From: Halocaridina rubra
Taxonomy: Eukaryota > Arthropoda > Malacostraca > Decapoda > Atyidae
Assembly (NCBI GenBank): GCA_037179515.1
Contig: JAXCGZ010017035.1
Span: 1 to 64,000 of the forward strand
Reading direction: 5' to 3'
DNA length: 64,000 nt
The notes beneath the pieces are model-generated. The model was given only the letters and a program-made list of their open reading frames with translations, did no database searches and had not been told where the DNA came from. Shown here one piece after another: positions 17,976 to 29,429 of this stretch. Each line of letters starts with the position of its first letter. Position 1 is the first letter of the stretch. The translations under genes and the position numbers were made by a program.

Positions 17976-20900
17976 CTTTTTTTTTTCATTCTTTGATGTT
18001 CTCCCTTGAGGGTGAGCAGGCCTTCCTTTGTGGCCCGCAGGTGGGGTAAGATTTTCTTGATTGTAGGTGGTATTCGCTCTTGCGGGCAAATGGGTTTTCC
18101 TATTTTGGTGAGGAGGTGGGGTGAAATCTTGTTATTGTTGGTGGTATTCACTCTTGAGGGTGACCGGACTTTCCTATTTTGGCCTGCAGGTGAGGTTGTG
18201 CAAAACTGTAAAGATAATGGAAAGCATAAGTGTCCAGTTTAGGATTATTAGTTTACATCAAACAATTTAAATGAATTCCTGTTTTGGAGGTGAGAGAGAG
18301 TTATTACATGGTTATCTTGGTGGAGGGTATTGACTGATGATATTTAGTAGACTGTTCATGTAGTTTTTTGTTTGCTAGTCTGATTATGGAGTTAGCAACA
18401 TGAAGAGCATTTGGAGCTTCGCTGGATGTTGCTGGGGCACCAGTTTTCCGTCGAATTTCTGAAAATGAATCTCATTCGAGGATGTAGTGGAGCAGTGGAT
18501 GTGGTGAGGCTACCTGGCAAAAGGTATATTCCCTGATGATATCATCCACTATATGCCAAGTGCACTTGTACCCGAGTCTCAGACGGTACACATTGACCGC
18601 CGTACTTCGTTGAAGGTTCTTAGGCAGGGTGATTTGCTGAAGATCAGTGGTGGCTTTGTACCACCAGGTGGAGGGGGAGCCAATGTCAGTGCACAGGTTG
18701 TGTTTAGTTATTAAGGCATTAAGGAGTGACTTGGTGGCATTATTTTTTATCTGTTGAATCCCAGGAGGCAGAGATATTTGGATTTCTGCTCTGAGAGTGG
18801 CTTGTTTGGTGGCTTGATTGGCTTCCTCATTTCCCTTGATGCCGACGTGGCTGGGAAACCAGGCAAGAGTGATGGCTTTTCCAAGGCTGGTCGTCCTGTG
18901 GTAGTGGCTGAGGATGGTGGTGATGATACGTACATTGTCTCTGAGGAGTGGCTTTTTGATGACCTGTAAGGTGCCTTTAGAGTCAGAGAGAATTAGGGCA
19001 TGGTCAGCTCCTTTGCTGGATGAAGAAGTCGAGGGCGTTGGCTATGGCAACAAGCTCAGTCTGAAGCGATGAGCAGGAGTTTGACAGTCGCCAGGATAGG
19101 ACGTGGTTTCCAGTGGTGAAGGCGGTGGCTGAGGCTCCAGTTTCATGATTTACTGAACCGCCGGTGTAGTAGACCTGAGAGTTTAGCCTGCTCCAACTCT
19201 GAATGTTGTCCTTGTATATGTTTTTAAGGACAAGCAAGTTTACCAAGCTTTAGGGGTTGTCAGGGAGCTCGATCTTTATGTCAAGTGGTTGGTCATACCA
19301 TGGGGGTGGGCATCTGTATTCAGGAAGCGGAGTGTCCTGTATCTTGACTAGGATGCTCTCCCTGACTGGCAGTGCTTGTAGGCTAGCGCAGACCTTGGCT
19401 GTCCAGGTTCTAGGATGGTGGTTGGGGTGGCGATTGAGGGCTAGATGTAGATTTGTGCCAGTGAGGCATTTATGTTGGGCAGTGGTGGTTTTGGCCACAA
19501 AGAGGGTCAGTCTTTGCTGAGCTCTGAGTTTGAGTGGCATGAGTCCCGATTCCATCTGGATGTTTTCTCTCTTGGTCCACATGGGGGCTCCAAGCATGGT
19601 ACGTATGGGGTTGTTTTGAATTACTTCTATCTTGTCCCACTGTTGGTCTTTTAGTAGCCAGAGTGTTTGACAAGCATAGTCTATGAGGCTGCGTATGGCT
19701 TGTACATAGAAGCATCTGAGAACATTAAATAATGCACCATCGTAGAGGCCCGACATCCAACGAAGGACCGCTAGTTGCTGGCTGCACTAGTCGTGCAAAT
19801 GTTGAATTTCAGGTCCAAATGTTAATCTACTGTCGATGATTACACCCAGGTATTGGTGCTTGGTAACCCAGTCCACAGGCTCATTACCTATGACCAGATT
19901 AGTGACTGGTCTCCACTGGTGGATGTAAAGGGCCTTGGTTTTGCGGTCATTGATTTTAACTCCGAGAGAGATGGAGGCTTGGTGAATCTTGGTGAGGTAG
20001 TGTTGTGTCTTGTTAGAGCTTCTGTCGCCTATTGTGACAAGGGCAAAGTCATCCGCATAGTTAAAGAGTTTAGTTCCATGGGGTAGTGCGATGTCCATGA
20101 GTTTTTCCATGAGACAATTAAAGAGGAAGGGGCTAAGGATTCCACCTTGGGGGGTCCCATTTTCGTGGTTTTTGTAGGTGGAGTAGTGCCCATCTACTTT
20201 GACTCGTGCACTACGGCTTTGTAGACTCTGCTTGATCCATGAGAGAAGATTACCTTTGATCTGCTTTGAAACGAGAGCTGAGAGTATTGCTGGCACATTG
20301 GCTAGTTCAAAGGCCTTCTCTAGGTCTAGAAAAACGATGTATCCACGGTAGTTGTTGATAAATGATAGCATGAATGCTATGCATTCTGAGGTGCCTAAGC
20401 AAGGCTTGTAGGCAAACATGTTTTCTGGGAAGGGTGGGCATTTCCAGCGGACTCTGTTAAATACCATCTTTTCTGTCGTCTTGCTCAGGCAGTTTAGGAG
20501 GGAGATGGGGCGAGGGTTGTCAGGGTCCTGTGGTTTTAGGATGGGCTGAATGTCTGCTCTGTTCCATGAGGCTGATCTGATTCTTCGTGTGTATGTCGAA
20601 TTGATCAGAGAGAGCAGAGCAAGCTCCCCTTTGGGCCCCATATTTTGAATCATTGTGTATATGATTCTATCAGCACCTGGGGCTGTGTTCTTAGAGCTTT
20701 TGCTTACTCTTAGTAGCTCAGTCAGAGAGAATGGGGCATCTGTTTTGTATTCAGTGTTGATGGCCTCTTCTATTTCTTCCCATCTTGCAGTGGTGAGGTC
20801 CTGAAGAATTGTACTGGTGGTGCTGGGGATCTGGTTGGAGCTTGGTCTATCCACAAATTTGATGGAAAGTTCTTCTGCTGCCCTGCTGGGATCCCTGTGG

Positions 20901-21222
20901 GGGAGGATTTTAGGAGGTTTACCTTTAGCAAAGGAGTTAATGCTCCTCCACATCTGGCCCACAGAGGTGTGAGCATCTAGGGTGGAACACCACTCTAGCC
21001 ATTTTTTCCTCTTACTATTGCGTGTCTCTTCATGGACATGTTCTTTGACTGCCTGGAGAGTGCGGTAGGAGTCTTCTGTGCGACGTTTCCTGTGCATTTT
21101 CCGGATGACGTTGAGCCGGTGACTGAGTTCTTTAACTCTGTCACAGTATTACCATCTGTCCCGATGAGTGGTGTGTTGTGGTTTGCAGAGGGGGATGGAG
21201 GAGTTTGCTGCAGCTTGCAGGG
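17976..21222 (-). mobile_element. Fam-I copy 3, 5'-truncated
   Basis: Minus-strand insertion starting (3' end) with a T-run at 17977-17986 and reaching about ORF2 residue 265 of copy 1 at 21222 (GCAGCTTGCAGGG). It lacks ORF1 and most of the endonuclease. No convincing target-site duplication is visible: the J2 bases on either side (GTAGAGACTTCA and GTTTCAGACG) do not match. Confidence 0.85.
18330..21222 (-). pseudogene. Fam-I copy 3 ORF2 (RT and RNase H), broken
   Basis: The main open stretch, 21097-19787 (436 codons), covers the linker and RT with YADD intact, ending at a stop near 19787. Then 19756-19250 is thumb and connection, 19246-19004 the RNase H start (YYTGGSVN in place of YTDGSVN, so the first catalytic Asp is lost), and the remainder runs to about 18330. 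Breaks at about 19786, 19249, 19005 and 18500. Confidence 0.85.
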
Positions 21223-21372
21223 TTTCAGACGACGAAACTGCAAGACCAGAAGAACGACCACCCCCCAAAAAAACCCACTGAAATTACCATTTCAATCTCC
21301 AATGGGAGCAATTAAAAAAACAACAACAAACAACCAAGTAAACAAACTAAGCCAGATCCAACAAAAACCCCC
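21223..21372 (+). pseudogene. J2 ORF1, second segment
   Basis: A 150-bp piece between copies 3 and 4. It aligns with J1 ORF1 around 7100-7190 through an acidic stretch and the codons around CTCCAATGGGAGCAAT, matching CTCCATTGGGAGCAAT in J1. One in-frame stop. Confidence 0.6.
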
Positions 21373-21383
21373 GTAATGAGACA
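21373..21383. repeat. Left target-site duplication of Fam-I copy 4
   Basis: GTAATGAGACA, matching GTAAGGAGACA at 27810-27820 with one mismatch. Confidence 0.7.
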
Positions 21384-21729
21384 TTTTTTTTCCTTGATGT
21401 TCTCCCTTGAGGGTGAGTGGACCTTCCCTTGTGGCCCGCAGGTGGGAGAGATAAGATTTTGTTGATTGTAGGTGGTATTCGCTCTTGCGGGCGAATGGGC
21501 TTTCCTATTTGGTGAGGAGGTGGGGCGAAATCTTGTTATTGTTGGTGGTATTCACTCTTGAGGGTGATCGGACTTTCCTATTTTGGCCTGCAGGTGAGGT
21601 TGTGCAAAACTGTAAAGATAATGGAAAGCATAAGTGTCCAGTTGAGGATTATTAGCTTACATCAAACAATTTAAATGAATTCCTGTTTTGGAGGTGAGAG
21701 AGAGTTATTACATGGTTATCTTGGTGGAG

Positions 21730-24700
21730 GGTATTGACTGATGATATTTAGTAGACTGTTCATGTAGTTGTATGTTGCTAGTCTGATTATGGAGCTAGCA
21801 ACATGAAGAGCATTTGGATCTTCGCTGGATGATGCTGGGGCACCAGTTTTCCGTCGAATTTCTGAAAAGGAATCTCATTCGAGGATGTAATGGAGCAGTG
21901 GATGTGGAGAGGCTACCTGGCAAAAGGTATATTCCCTGATGATATCATCCACTATTCGCCAGGTGCACTTGTACCCGAGTCTTAGACGGTACACATTGAC
22001 CGCTGTGCTTCGTCGAAGGTTCTTAGGCAGGGTGATTCGCTGAAGATCAGTGGTGGCTTTGTACCACCAGGTGGAGGGGGAGCCAATGTTTGTGCACAGG
22101 TTGTGTTTAGTTATTAAGGCGTTAAGGAGTGACTTGGTGGTTTTATTTTTTATCTGTTGAATCCCAGGAGGCAGAGATATTTGGATTTCTGCTCTGAGAG
22201 TGGCTTGTTTGGTGGCTTGATTGGCTTCCTCATTTCTCTTGATGCCGACATGGCTGGGAAACCAGGCAAGAGTGATGGCTTTTCCAAGGCTGGTCGTCCT
22301 GTGGTAGTGGCTGAGGATGGTGGTGATGATACGTACATTGTCTCTGAGGAGTGGCTTCTTGATGACCTGTAAGGCGCCTTTAGAGTCAGAGAGAATTAGA
22401 GCATGGTCAGCTCCTTGCTGGATGAAGAAGTCAAGGGCGTTGGCTATGGCAACAAGCTCAGTCTGGAGCGATAAGCAGGAGTTTGACAGTCGCCAGGATA
22501 GGACGTGTTTTCCAGTGGTGAAGGCGGTGGCTGAGGCTCCAGTTTCTTGATTTACTGAACCGTCAGTGTAGTAGACTTGAGAGTTTGGCTTGCTCCAGCT
22601 CTGAATTTTGTCCTTGTATACGTTTTTAAGAACAAACGGGTTTACCAAGCTTTTGGGGTTGTCAGGGAGCTCGATCTTTATATCAAGTGGTTGGTCATTT
22701 CATGGGGGTGGGCATCTGTATTCAGGAAGCGGAGTGTCCTGTATCTTGACTGGGATGCTCTCCCTGACTGGCAGTGCTTGCAGGCTAGCACAGACCTTGG
22801 CTGTCCAGGTTCTAGGATGGTGGTTGGGGTGGCGATTGAGGGCTAGATGTAGATTTGTGCCAGTGAGGCATTTATGTTGGGCAGTGGTGGTTTTGGCCAC
22901 AAAGAGGGTCAGTCTTTGCTGAGCTCTGAGTTTGCTTGACATGAGTCCCGATTCCATCTGGATGTTTTCTCTCTTGTTCCACATGGGGGCTCCTAGCATG
23001 GTACGTATGGGGTTGTTTTGAATTACTTCTATCTTGTCCCACTGTTGGTCTTTTAGTAGCCAGAGTGTGGGACAAGCATAGTCTATGAGGCTGCGTATGG
23101 CTTGTACATAGAAGCTTCTGAGGACATTAAATGATGCACCATCGTAGAGGCCCGACATTTGACAAAGGATCGCTTGTGGCTTGCTGCACTAGTCGCGCAA
23201 GTGTTGAATTTCAGGTCCAAATGTTAGTCTGCTGTCGATGATTACACCCAGGTATTGGTGCTTGGTAACCCAGTCCACAGGCTCATTACCTATGACCAGA
23301 TTAGTGACTGGTCTCCACTGGTGGATGGGAAGAGCCTTGGTTTTGCGGGCATTGATTTTAACTCCGAGGGAGATGGAGGCTTGGTGAATCTTGGTGAGGT
23401 AGCGCTGTGTCTTGTTAGAGCTTCTGTCGCCTGTTGTGACAAGGGCAAAGTCATCCGCATAGTTGAAGAGTTTGGCTCCATGGGGTAGTGCGATGGCCAT
23501 GAGTTTTTCCATGAGACAATTAAAAAGGAAGGGGCTAAGGATTCCACCTCGGGGGGTCCCATTTTCGTGGTTTTTGTAGGTGGAGTAGTGCCCATCTACT
23601 CTGACTCGTGCACTGCGGTTTTGTAGACTCTGCTTGATCCACGAGAGAAGGTTACCTTTGATCTGTTTTGAAATGAGAGCTGAGAGTATTGCTGGCACAT
23701 TGGCTCGTTCAAAGGCATTCCCTAGGTCTAGAAAAACGATGTATCCACGGAAGTTGTTGATAATGGATAGCATGAAGGCTATGCATTCTGAGGTGCCTAA
23801 GCCAGGCTGGTAGGCAAACATGTTTTCTGGGAATGGTGGGCATTTCCAGCAGACTCTGTTAAGTACCATCTTTTCTGCCGTCTTGCTCAGGCAGCTTAGG
23901 AGGGAGATGGGGCGAGGGTTGTCAAGGTCCTGTCGTTTTGGGATGGGCCGAATGTCTGCTTTGTTCCATGAGGCTGGTCTGATTCTTCGTGTGCATGTCG
24001 AATTGATCAGAGAGTGTAGAGCAAGCTCCCCTTGGGGCCCCATATTTTGAATCATTGTGTATGTGATTCTATCAGCACCTGGGACTGTGTTCTTAGAGAT
24101 TTTGCTTTCTTAGTAGCTCAGTCAGAGAGAATGGGGCATCTGTTTTGTATTCAGTGTTGATGGCTTCTTCTATTTCTTCCCATCTTGCAATGGTGAGGTC
24201 CTGAAGAGTTGTTCTGGTGGTGATAGGGAGCTGGTTGGAGCTTGCTCTATCCGCGAATTTGACTGAGAGTTCTTCTGCTGCCCTGCTAGGATCTCTGTGG
24301 GGGATGATTTTAGGAGGTTTACCTTTAGCAAAGGAGTTAATGCTCCTTCTCATCTGGCCCACAGATGTGTGAGCGTCTAGGGTGGAACACCACTCTAGCC
24401 ATTTTTTCCTCTTACTATTGCATGTCTCTTCATGGACATGTTCTTTGACTGCCTGGAGAGTGCAGTAGGAGTCTTCAGTGCAACGTTTCCTGCGCATTTT
24501 CCAGATGACGTTGAGCCGGTGATTGAGTTCTTTAACTCTGTCACAGTATTACCATCTGTCCCAATGAGTGGTGTGTTGTGGTTTGCAAAGGGGGATGGAG
24601 GAGTTTGCTGTAGCATGCAGGGCATTGACTAGCTTGGCCTCTGCTTGGTCGATGTCTTCGGATGGTGTGTAGGCTGAAAACCAATTGCCGAGGTGCTCCT

Positions 24701-25390
24701 GGAATCTGCCCTAGTTGGCATTCTTGAAATTCCATTGAGGGGTAGGAGCAGGGATTTGGAAGATTTCAGGAATTGGCAGCGTGAGATGGATCCCGTAGTG
24801 GTCGCTTGTGACCAGGTCATGAACTCTCCATGTGGCGTCTTGTTTTAGGGAGTTGGAGACAAATTTGAGGTCCAGTATTCCACCTCTGTCATGTGTTGGC
24901 TCATGATTGTTGAGAAGGGAGACGTCTTCTTGGTCGTCCAGCAGGCTCATGATGTGTCTGCCTGCAGCACAAGGGCGCTCATACCTGAGTATTAGATGGT
25001 GAGCGTTGAAGTCGCCTCCTATTACCAAGTCACGATGACTGGCTAGCCCGAAGAGGGTAGTCAGGTGTAAGCCACCATCCTGTGGTCTGTAAATGTTGTA
25101 CATATCTATGCAGCTGCCCTGAAGTTTGATGTTAACAGCGAGGACATGGACATATTCACCGAAGTGGACAGGTCGGGTTATTTCCTTGGCTAACAGGTTT
25201 TTCCTGATGAAGGTGGCACTGCGTCTGTTCTCCCCTGGAGACCAGTGATGGTAGAATCCTTTGTATCCTGGGATTTTTGGAGTGTTTTGCTCTGTGCACA
25301 GGGTTACTAAAACCATGAACACATCTATGTTTTCAGCCTTGGCAATGCCTTCAAGATGTTGTACCTTGTGACTGAGACCCTGGGCGTTCC
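21730..25390 (-). pseudogene. Fam-I copy 4 ORF2, broken
   Basis: Endonuclease: the start LGTLHWNAQGLS is readable near 25390, GDFNAHH near 25010 is kept, SDH near 24810 is kept, but the QET position reads LVTLC. The RT segment 24055-23189 keeps YADD and reads TPRGGILSP. Thumb 23158-22700. RNase H 22648-21875 keeps YTDGSVN, TELVAI and LSDSKG. Breaks near 25322, 24710, 24100, 23160, 22699 and 21875. The ORF2 start codon is lost: ATTGGTCTAA replaces the overlap sequence. Confidence 0.85.
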
Positions 25391-26879
25391 AGTGTAGTGT
25401 CCCGAGATTAGACCAATGGAGGTGGTAGGAGTGGTGGGTTTTTGAGGCTGATAGTGGGTTCTGGAGACGAGGGCATGGGCCATAATGGAGTGGGCTACTT
25501 CGACGACTTGATTGTAGGCATCTTGAGGAGAGGCTCTGGTATCGAGGAGTCTGACGGCTGCCTGTATGGCTTGAATAATAATGTTGGTGAGCTCATTTAC
25601 TGTGAAGAGGGTTTGCTGTTGGGAAGAGGAGGCAGAGGAAGGTGTCTGGATAGGCTGTGGGGGTATGGGATCTAAGTCTAGGGTCCCGGGACCTGGTGTG
25701 GTTAGTGGATGTGTGTGGTCTGAGTGTTGCATGTGACTGTATTGTGTGTTTGAGTGTTGCATGGGGTGGAGGTGTTGGTGTGAGTGTTGCATGAGGGGAT
25801 GGTAGGGTTGTGAGTGTTGTTTGGGGGGGATGGTAGGAGTGTGAGTGTTGTGTGATGGAGTGGATGGAGTTGGTGTATGTGTGGAAACTGTAGGAGGTGT
25901 GATCTGTGTGTTAGGAGCTGGGTTAGTGTTGTGTGGTGGGTTTTGGGTGGGGAGGTTAGGTGTGAGTGGGGCAGGAAGGGCCTTTGTCAAGGATTGGAGG
26001 TGGGGGGAGGAGCTGGGGGTGAAGTTGGGGGTGGTGTGATTAGTGACAGGGACAGAGGGAGGGACTCTTTGAGGAATCCTTTTCAGCCTTTCTGGGCAGC
26101 GGCTGTTCCATGCGTGATGGTTTCCCTTACAGTTTGGGCACTTGGCAACTGTTACTTCATTGGCCTTGAATTTGTTGAGGCAGCGGTCAGTGGAATGTCT
26201 CCCACTGCAGTTTGCACATCTCTCTGGGAGGTGGCAAGTATTTCAATGGTGCCCAAATCTTTGACACCAGAAACATCTCAGTGGTTCAGGAGTGTAGTCT
26301 CTTATGTTGAATTTGCCCCAGATGCCGAGGTTTACTTGCAAAGGGGGTGGACCACAGATGTGGACCAGAACTTGTTTTGAGGGGACAGTTTGGCCCTCTA
26401 TTTTGGAGGAGCAACGTGAGGCAGCCGTAATATATGTTTGCTTGGTTAGCAGGTCAACTGACCAAGCAACAGGGAAGCCAATGAGGATGTATTTTCTTAT
26501 TTTTTGGGCAGATTCCATCTCTGTCAAGTGAGGTGAGTTGAGGCTGCGGATCTTCTCTGCAGCTTCTGCTGAGGATGGGTGGATGATAAATTCACCCTGT
26601 ACATTAGGCTTAATTTTGCAGCCGAACTCGGTGAGTTGGTCTTCCTACTCTCTGATTAGGTCATATGCCTCTTTGATGGAAGGAGTCTGAACTTTGAACT
26701 CTGATATGGGCTCTCTATCAGTCTTTGGGTCTGAGGGGGGGAACTGGGGCAGCAGCACTCTTATGGCTACTGCCAGAGGCCGTCCTTGGCCTCTTCTTTC
26801 CCACAACCGTCCACCCCTCTTGAGGGGGGTCGATTTCCATTCTCACCTGGGGGGGAGCAGGAGAAGCGGCAGAGGCCAT
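25391..26879 (-). pseudogene. Fam-I copy 4 ORF1, broken
   Basis: Starts at ATG 26879-26877 with MASAASPAP and EGWTVVGKKRPR, meets a run of seven C and then a TGA in the starting frame, with the protein continuing in the +1 frame (DREPISEFKVQ). This is the same arrangement as in copy 1. The +1 frame then has its own stop (LIRE then TAG, near 26646) and further damage. The zinc-knuckle region lies around 26080-26290, with a Cys-to-Trp type change in the first knuckle (CFWCQRFGHH). The Pro/Thr/His-rich tail is at 25700-25990. Confidence 0.82.
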
Positions 26880-27809
26880 GACTAACAACTAGTCATGGAT
26901 ATCACAGATTTCACTAGGTATATATCACTTGCACTGTTTGTCAATTTCGTTTAATAAAATATAGAGGCCTTGTGGCTGGATCACTTCACTTAATTGGAAC
27001 ACTACAACACTTTATCCCTAAAACAGTCTTCCATCTTTCTTCCCAACTCTCATGGGAGAGGGGAGTGCAAACAGAGAATATGCTCAGCACCACGTGGTTT
27101 TCTTTTGTTTCTCTTCCCAGCACTCTAAAGAAAGGGAAAAGCAAACAGAATAAATGCAAGGTTGAAATTTGAACACTTTCTATAGAATTATGGAACACAC
27201 AATAATGTGTTCAACTAAACAAAGCGACACAAAAGCACAAAAGAACAACAAAACAAGGCAATCTTTCTGTTTCTCTTTTTGGCTCTCGTGAGAGAGGGAG
27301 AAAAGAAAACAGAGATACTTAGGTTGTTTTCCTTGTAGAAACTTCCACCTCAGATCAGGGACGGTGTGGAGGAGGAGAAATTCACTTCACTGGTAGGAAG
27401 AGGCTTCAACTACCTATCACATAAGAGATAAAAACAATTAAGAAACCTGAACACTTTCTATTTCCCTTTTCTTCCCAACTCTTATAAAAGAGAGAGAAGA
27501 GCAGGCAAAAATATTTGGGGTATATGACACACACAGTCACTTGTTTTCACTAAAACAAAAACAGGAACACAAAACAAAATAAAAACAATCTTTGCTTTTT
27601 TTTCTGGCTCTCGTGAGAGAGGAGGAAAAGAGGACAGACATACTTAGGCAGGTCCTATCACTACTGGAGCTGGAACCAGACTATTGTGTGGAGTTAATAT
27701 GCTGGGCGGAGTCGGCTTTAGCTGCTGGCTGGAGTCGGCTTCTACTATTGGCTGCTGGCAGAGTGAGAGAGGAGAGGTCCAACCGATACTGGAGTTGGAA
27801 CTGGACTGT
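26880..27809 (-). promoter_or_regulatory. Fam-I copy 4 complete 5' UTR with tandem monomers
   Basis: Carries the copy 1 monomers in reverse. The palindromic motif CTCTCGTGAGAG occurs at about 27282 and 27607, ~325 bp apart, with a partial unit near 27045. The outermost ~200 bp (27610-27809) is absent from copy 1. It contains two near copies of a GGAGYTGGAAC block about 123 bp apart (27668, 27791) and two GGAGTCGGCTT motifs (27709, 27731). Promoter role is inferred from LINE biology. Confidence 0.6.
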
Positions 27810-27820
27810 GTAAGGAGACA
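27810..27820. repeat. Right target-site duplication of Fam-I copy 4
   Basis: GTAAGGAGACA; pairs with 21373-21383. J2 ORF1 sequence resumes directly after it. Confidence 0.7.
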
Positions 27821-28480
27821 GAATGAAAGACACTAAGGGGCGACCTAACCTTCACAATCATCGGCAGAAACGACGATATTCTACCCCCCAATATGGAAGA
27901 GAACGAAGTCAGAGATTTAATTCTCAGAACCAACAAACTTAAATACGCATACTCCAACATTGGCTACGATTCCCATCAAGTACATCTATTACTCGAACAA
28001 AATAAAATTGATATAAGTGAAATAAGAATTCAGTCAAGACAACACGAGAAATACTACCATTAATTCAACCTTAGATATAGAAGAACACCTGAAACAGTGG
28101 TATGACATAGTTAATAAAGCAATAGAAAATCATATACTTTTAAAAATGACGAAAACCTTACCCCACCCAAAAACTAAATGACAAATGCAAAGCACTCAAA
28201 AATAGATACATAACCTTATCAAATAACATCGGCAGAGGCCCCTGAGGCCCCCAAGCTTTAACTGAACTGAGGACAATAAAAGAGGAACTACAAAATAAAT
28301 TAACAGAATCATATAATAATAATTGGGAAAATATAATAATGAAACTTCAAAACAAAGAAAAGGATCCCAAAAATATTTGGAATGATATAAAGAAATTAAA
28401 GGGTAACTGCAAATAATCAATGCCGTATTTAATAGACAATAACAATAACAATAAAAAAAAACTATTCACCAGCAAAGAAA
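27821..28480 (+). pseudogene. J2 ORF1 end and ORF2 linker
   Basis: First part (to about 28060): LTFTIIGRNDDILPPNM and VHLLLEQNKIDISEIRIQ, the same order as J1 ORF1's C-terminus. Second part: EEHLKQWYDIVNKAIENH and NNNWENIIMKLQNKEKDPK, matching the J1 ORF2 linker. The endonuclease is absent between them, so an internal deletion of over 800 bp has occurred. Several stops. Confidence 0.7.
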
Positions 28481-29009
28481 AAGAATTTGACAGGGACCTC
28501 CAAGAGCTATGCAACACTCCTACATCTGAAGATCACTCTTCTGCCCAGGCTCTGTATGACTGCCATATCAGCGCCTGTCTCCTGGCCCTCCCAGAGTCTT
28601 TCTCCAAGGAATGGCAAGCCCAGACCGAGGACTGTGACTGCCGAGCTGCCGCTCATACTGAACAATTCAAGTGACAGTATGATTCCCACACCCATCCCCT
28701 TGCCAGGTTGACTGTCAGCCAGCTCGTCCAAATTAAAAACCCAATGTCAGGCCAATGGGACAAGGTTGGAGTAGTTATAGGGTGCAAGCAGGCCCAGGAA
28801 GAATGAAGTATGTCTTCCCAACGGATGAGTCTGGTGGTGGATCATCTACATCTCCGTCCAGTGCCCTCTCCAAGTGTAAACCCTCTCCTTTATGTCCCTG
28901 TGGCCCCTGCTCGGCATTGAAAAGTCATGTGGATAATCTCCCCAATGTATCATGTCGTTAACCTGGACTCATGGAATACAAAGTCCACTCATAATGGTGC
29001 TATGAGTGT
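28481..29009 (+). pseudogene. LTR-retrotransposon integrase C-terminus (element H fragment)
   Basis: Reads SEDHSSAQALYDCHISACLL, SFSKEWQAQTEDCDCRAAAH and then, with a few breaks, LARLTVSQLVQIKNPMSGQW, DKVGVVIGCKQ and LRPVPSPS. The middle part resembles the integrase C-terminal (GPY-type) domain of Gypsy-like pol. Everything upstream (gag, protease, RT, RNase H, integrase core) is missing; the junction with J2 at 28480 is abrupt. Not functional. Confidence 0.7.
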
Positions 29010-29026
29010 GAGGGAGGAGGGAGGGG
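29010..29026 (+). other. Polypurine tract of element H
   Basis: An unbroken purine run (GAGGGAGGAGGGAGGGG) directly before TGG, where an LTR starts. In LTR elements this primes plus-strand DNA synthesis. Confidence 0.6.
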
Positions 29027-29429
29027 TGGCTATCTGAATATTAAGTGATCCATTAACAAGCTGTTTGGACAATTATGTACTCAGCTGTTAGCTAGTACAT
29101 TTTTCTGATAGCTGACGAACAATTTGGCTGTTGGAGCCTTGGAATGATATATGGTATTGTGTTCAAGTCAGTTATTGAACAGGGTAGTTTGTGGAGAACA
29201 GCGAATGTTAAATTCTCTTCATGAAGAATGCAGTACTATATTTTTAGTCGTATATCAGCCTCGGTCCCTGTTAGTTGTGTATCAATTTCATGCTCTGTTA
29301 GTCACACAAGGCTCGTGTCTCTCCAGCTTGCTCATGTGTATAGTTTCTTGTAAATATATATGTATATAGATTTTTGTAATAAACTTTTTGGCCAGAACCT
29401 AGTGTTTCCTTCAAGATCATATATCAACA
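29027..29429 (+). repeat. 3' LTR of element H
   Basis: Begins TGGCTATCTG after the polypurine tract and ends ATATCAACA, giving TG...CA ends and 403 bp. It contains a TATA-like stretch (TGTAAATATATATG, 29350) and AATAAA at about 29380. No 5' partner is present in the window, so the limits rest on the ends and the tract alone. A Fam-C LINE begins immediately after. Confidence 0.55.

Larger units (their letters stand above)
21384..27809 (-). mobile_element. Fam-I copy 4, full-length (6,426 bp)
   Basis: Complete element on the minus strand: A-tail (T-run at 21384-21391), 3' UTR, ORF2, ORF1 and the whole 5' UTR to 27809, flanked by an 11-bp duplication with one mismatch. It defines the family's true 5' end, which reads CAGTCCAGTTCCAACTCC on the minus strand. 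Both ORFs carry stops and frameshifts, so it is dead, but it is the best structural reference for the family. It sits only 161 bp from copy 3, inside the same J2 ORF1. Confidence 0.88.
17620..28480 (+). mobile_element. Jockey-like LINE J2, split by Fam-I copies 3 and 4
   Basis: Matches J1 piece by piece: 17620-17975 (leader and start of ORF1), 21223-21383 (middle of ORF1), 27821-28060 (end of ORF1) and 28060-28480 (part of the ORF2 linker, aligned to about 8330-8760 of J1). The endonuclease is missing between the last two. It ends abruptly at 28480, where an LTR-element fragment begins. J1 and J2 are in tandem, same orientation. Confidence 0.75.

Noticed and set aside
17976..17990. Target-site duplication for Fam-I copy 3
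   Set aside because: The flanks GTAGAGACTTCA and GTTTCAGACGACG share too little to claim a duplication.
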